A stretch of 15,864 bases of DNA from contig CAMLFV010000044.1 of NCBI GenBank assembly GCA_946479395.1, forward strand, positions 1 through 15,864, in the 5' to 3' direction. The position numbers and the translations under genes are program-made. The notes beneath the pieces are model-generated. The model was not told where the DNA came from. It ran no database searches and saw nothing but the letters and a program-made list of their open reading frames with translations. Source of the DNA: an uncultured Flavobacterium sp. (GTDB taxonomy: Bacteria > Bacteroidota > Bacteroidia > Flavobacteriales > Flavobacteriaceae). Shown here piece by piece: positions 14,386 to 15,864 of this stretch; positions within the stretch are counted from its first letter, which is position 1, and each line of letters begins with the position of its first letter.

Positions 14386-15729
14386 ATGGACGTATTAGTT
14401 AAGTTATCGCAGTTTTTATTAAGTTTATCTTTATTAATTGTATTGCACGAGTTGGGGCACTTTATCCCGGCGAAATTATTTAAAACACGAGTAGAAAAGT
14501 TCTATCTTTTCTTCGATATAAAATTCTCATTATTCAAAAAGAAGATCGGCGAAACCGTTTACGGAATCGGTTGGTTGCCATTGGGCGGTTATGTGAAAAT
14601 TGCCGGAATGATCGATGAAAGCATGGATACCGACCAATTGAAACAAGAACCACAACCGTGGGAATTCCGTTCAAAACCGGCATGGCAGCGTTTAATTATT
14701 ATGTTAGGCGGGGTAACCGTAAACTTTATACTGGCATTTGTTATTTACATTGGCATGACTTGGTATTATGGTGACAGATACGTAGCGAACGACAGTTTAA
14801 AATACGGTGTATGGGTACAGTCATCGGCATTGGAAAAAGCAGGTTTACAGTCGGGTGATAAGGTTGTAACTGTAGATGGCGAGCATTTGCAGCGTGCAAA
14901 CGAACTGCCATATAAAATAATGATGGCTAAAAATATTGTGGTAAACAGAAACGGAACCAATGTTTCTGTTGATTTGCCTGTTGATATTTTAGACCAGTTA
15001 AACAGTGCAAAAGAAGGCGTTGTTTCGCCACGTATTCCTGTGATTATTTCAGAAATTCCCGACGATTCGCAAAATAAAGATGCGCTAAAAATTGGCGATT
15101 TTATTGTTGGAATTAATGATGTTAAGATAGAATTTGCCGACGAAATAAAACCTGTTTTATTACAATACAAAAACCAAACAGTAAATGCAGTTGTAAAAAG
15201 AAACGAAAAAGAAGAAATTATACCGGTAAAGATTAATGCCGAAGGTAAATTGGGAATTGCTTTTGCAACCCGTTTAAAGGAAGCTGATGTACAAAAATTG
15301 GGATTATATACCGTTACGCATGATAAATACTCGTTTGCTGAAGCTTTTCCTGTAGGAATTGACAAAGGTGTAAATAAATTAAAAGATTACGGACAGCAAT
15401 TAAAGAAAATTGTAAATCCTGATACTGGCGCTTATAAAGGCGTTGGAGGATTTAAAGCTATTTACGATGTTTTTCCTAATACTTGGAGTTGGGAATACTT
15501 TTGGGAAATAACCGCATTTTTATCGATTATGTTAGGGGTAATGAATTTGTTGCCGATTCCTGCGTTAGATGGCGGTCACGTATTGTTCTTATTATACGAA
15601 ATGATTTCGGGCAGAAAACCAAGCGATAAGTTCTTGGAATATGCACAAACAGTTGGTTTTGTTATACTTATTGCTTTATTGTTGTTCGCCAACGGAAACG
15701 ATATATTCAAAGCCTTAACAGGCAAGTAA
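14386..15729 (+). CDS. rseP: RseP-like site-2 (M50) intramembrane metalloprotease
   Basis: RseP cuts membrane-spanning proteins within the lipid bilayer, classically anti-sigma factors and leftover signal peptides. The 447-residue protein has the zinc motif HELGH (21-25) in the first membrane helix and a conserved GGYVKIAGM loop. A second helix lies at about 105-125. Two PDZ-type domains occupy the periplasmic part (about 135-215 and 220-300), and the C-terminal membrane part carries NLLPIPALDGGH with Asn387 and Asp395 near the metal. A final helix lies near 420-435. In Bacteroidota the gene is often seen near other housekeeping loci; the substrate here is not known. The start is supported because HELGH lies at the family's usual distance from residue 1. 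Confidence 0.96.
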   Translation: MDVLVKLSQFLLSLSLLIVLHELGHFIPAKLFKTRVEKFYLFFDIKFSLFKKKIGETVYGIGWLPLGGYVKIAGMIDESMDTDQLKQEPQPWEFRSKPAWQRLIIMLGGVTVNFILAFVIYIGMTWYYGDRYVANDSLKYGVWVQSSALEKAGLQSGDKVVTVDGEHLQRANELPYKIMMAKNIVVNRNGTNVSVDLPVDILDQLNSAKEGVVSPRIPVIISEIPDDSQNKDALKIGDFIVGINDVKIEFADEIKPVLLQYKNQTVNAVVKRNEKEEIIPVKINAEGKLGIAFATRLKEADVQKLGLYTVTHDKYSFAEAFPVGIDKGVNKLKDYGQQLKKIVNPDTGAYKGVGGFKAIYDVFPNTWSWEYFWEITAFLSIMLGVMNLLPIPALDGGHVLFLLYEMISGRKPSDKFLEYAQTVGFVILIALLLFANGNDIFKALTGK

Positions 15730-15736
15730 AAAAAAT

Positions 15737-15779
15737 AACGATTTTTTAAAAAAGGTGTTTGCAAAAAGGAAAAATCGTT
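15737..15779. repeat. 10-base inverted repeat between rseP and tRNA-Asn
   Basis: AACGATTTTT (15737-15746) and AAAAATCGTT (15770-15779) are perfect arms around a 23-base loop. The repeat starts 8 bases after the rseP stop and covers the -33 box and spacer of the tRNA promoter. No T run follows, so it does not look like a normal terminator. Confidence 0.55.
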
Positions 15780-15788
15780 CTATATTTG
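15758..15788 (+). promoter_or_regulatory. Promoter of the tRNA-Asn transcript
   Basis: TTTG (15758-15761), a 19-base spacer and a perfect -7 box TATATTTG (15781-15788). This is the best promoter match in the window. Transcription would start near 15795, about 18 bases before the tRNA. Confidence 0.8.
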
Positions 15789-15812
15789 CATCGCAATAAA
15801 GGTAACACACCT

Positions 15813-15864
15813 TCCTCCTTAGCTCAGTTGGTTAGAGCATCTGACTGTTAATCAGAGGGTCCTT
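15813..15864 (+). tRNA. tRNA-Asn (anticodon GTT), 3' end beyond window
   Basis: The first 52 bases of a tRNA: acceptor 5' strand TCCTCCT (15813-15819), T8-A9, D stem GCTC/GAGC (15822-15825, 15835-15838) with an AGTTGGTTA loop, anticodon stem TCTGA/TCAGA (15840-15844, 15852-15856) and loop CTGTTAA with anticodon GTT at 15847-15849. GTT decodes AAC and AAT, hence asparagine. The variable loop is followed by the cut-off T arm. Confidence 0.93.

Noticed and set aside
14766..15365. 199-codon open frame antisense to rseP
   Set aside because: It lies fully inside a certain gene, has a Ser/Thr/Phe-rich composition typical of the reverse strand of AT-rich genes, and has no promoter or recognisable domain.

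Overview
The window looks like chromosomal DNA of a member of the Flavobacteriia (Bacteroidota). The reasons are AT-rich coding DNA, a lack of Shine-Dalgarno sequences, repeated promoter-like pairs of the Bacteroidota type (TTG or TTTG about 19-22 bases before TAnnTTTG), a secreted peptidase with a type IX secretion (Por) tail, and the serS / DUF4286 / rsmA / mgtE gene order. I see no plasmid, phage, transposon or CRISPR signature. Most of the window is core genome.

Layout. 1-2102 is the 3' part of infB (translation initiation factor IF-2), cut by the left edge and followed by a strong hairpin terminator. 2245-2919 is a YugP-type membrane zinc peptidase. It converges, across a bidirectional terminator, on 2952-4331 (minus), an apparent fusion of a D-2-hydroxyacid dehydrogenase with a TM2-domain membrane protein. 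4453-5577 is an exported, AT-rich protein of unknown function with a carboxypeptidase-regulatory-like domain. 5671-6174 is a GbsR/MarR-like regulator. A 76-base REP-like palindrome follows, then an operon of three small membrane proteins (6368-7432), the last two of which appear to be tandem paralogues. A VOC/glyoxalase-fold gene and a MarR regulator form a two-gene minus-strand operon (8327-7498). 12255-8419 (minus) carries serS, DUF4286, rsmA and mgtE, with overlapping junctions among the last three and a second REP-like palindrome after serS. Divergent from serS is a secreted M1 aminopeptidase (12390-14309), then rseP (14386-15729), and finally a promoter and the first 52 bases of a tRNA-Asn gene running off the right edge.

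How the parts may work together. The housekeeping parts cover translation (infB, serS, rsmA, tRNA-Asn), Mg2+ uptake (mgtE) and envelope proteolysis (rseP, the YugP-like peptidase, the M1 peptidase). The most interesting regulatory signal is AACTTTCA-N8-TGAAA. It occurs with identical half-sites and spacing upstream of both the GbsR-like gene and the neighbouring membrane-protein operon. This suggests that the regulator controls itself and that operon, a small regulator-plus-membrane-protein module that I cannot match to a described system. A second probable local circuit is the VOC-MarR pair, whose promoter holds a perfect 8-base direct repeat between its -33 and -7 boxes.
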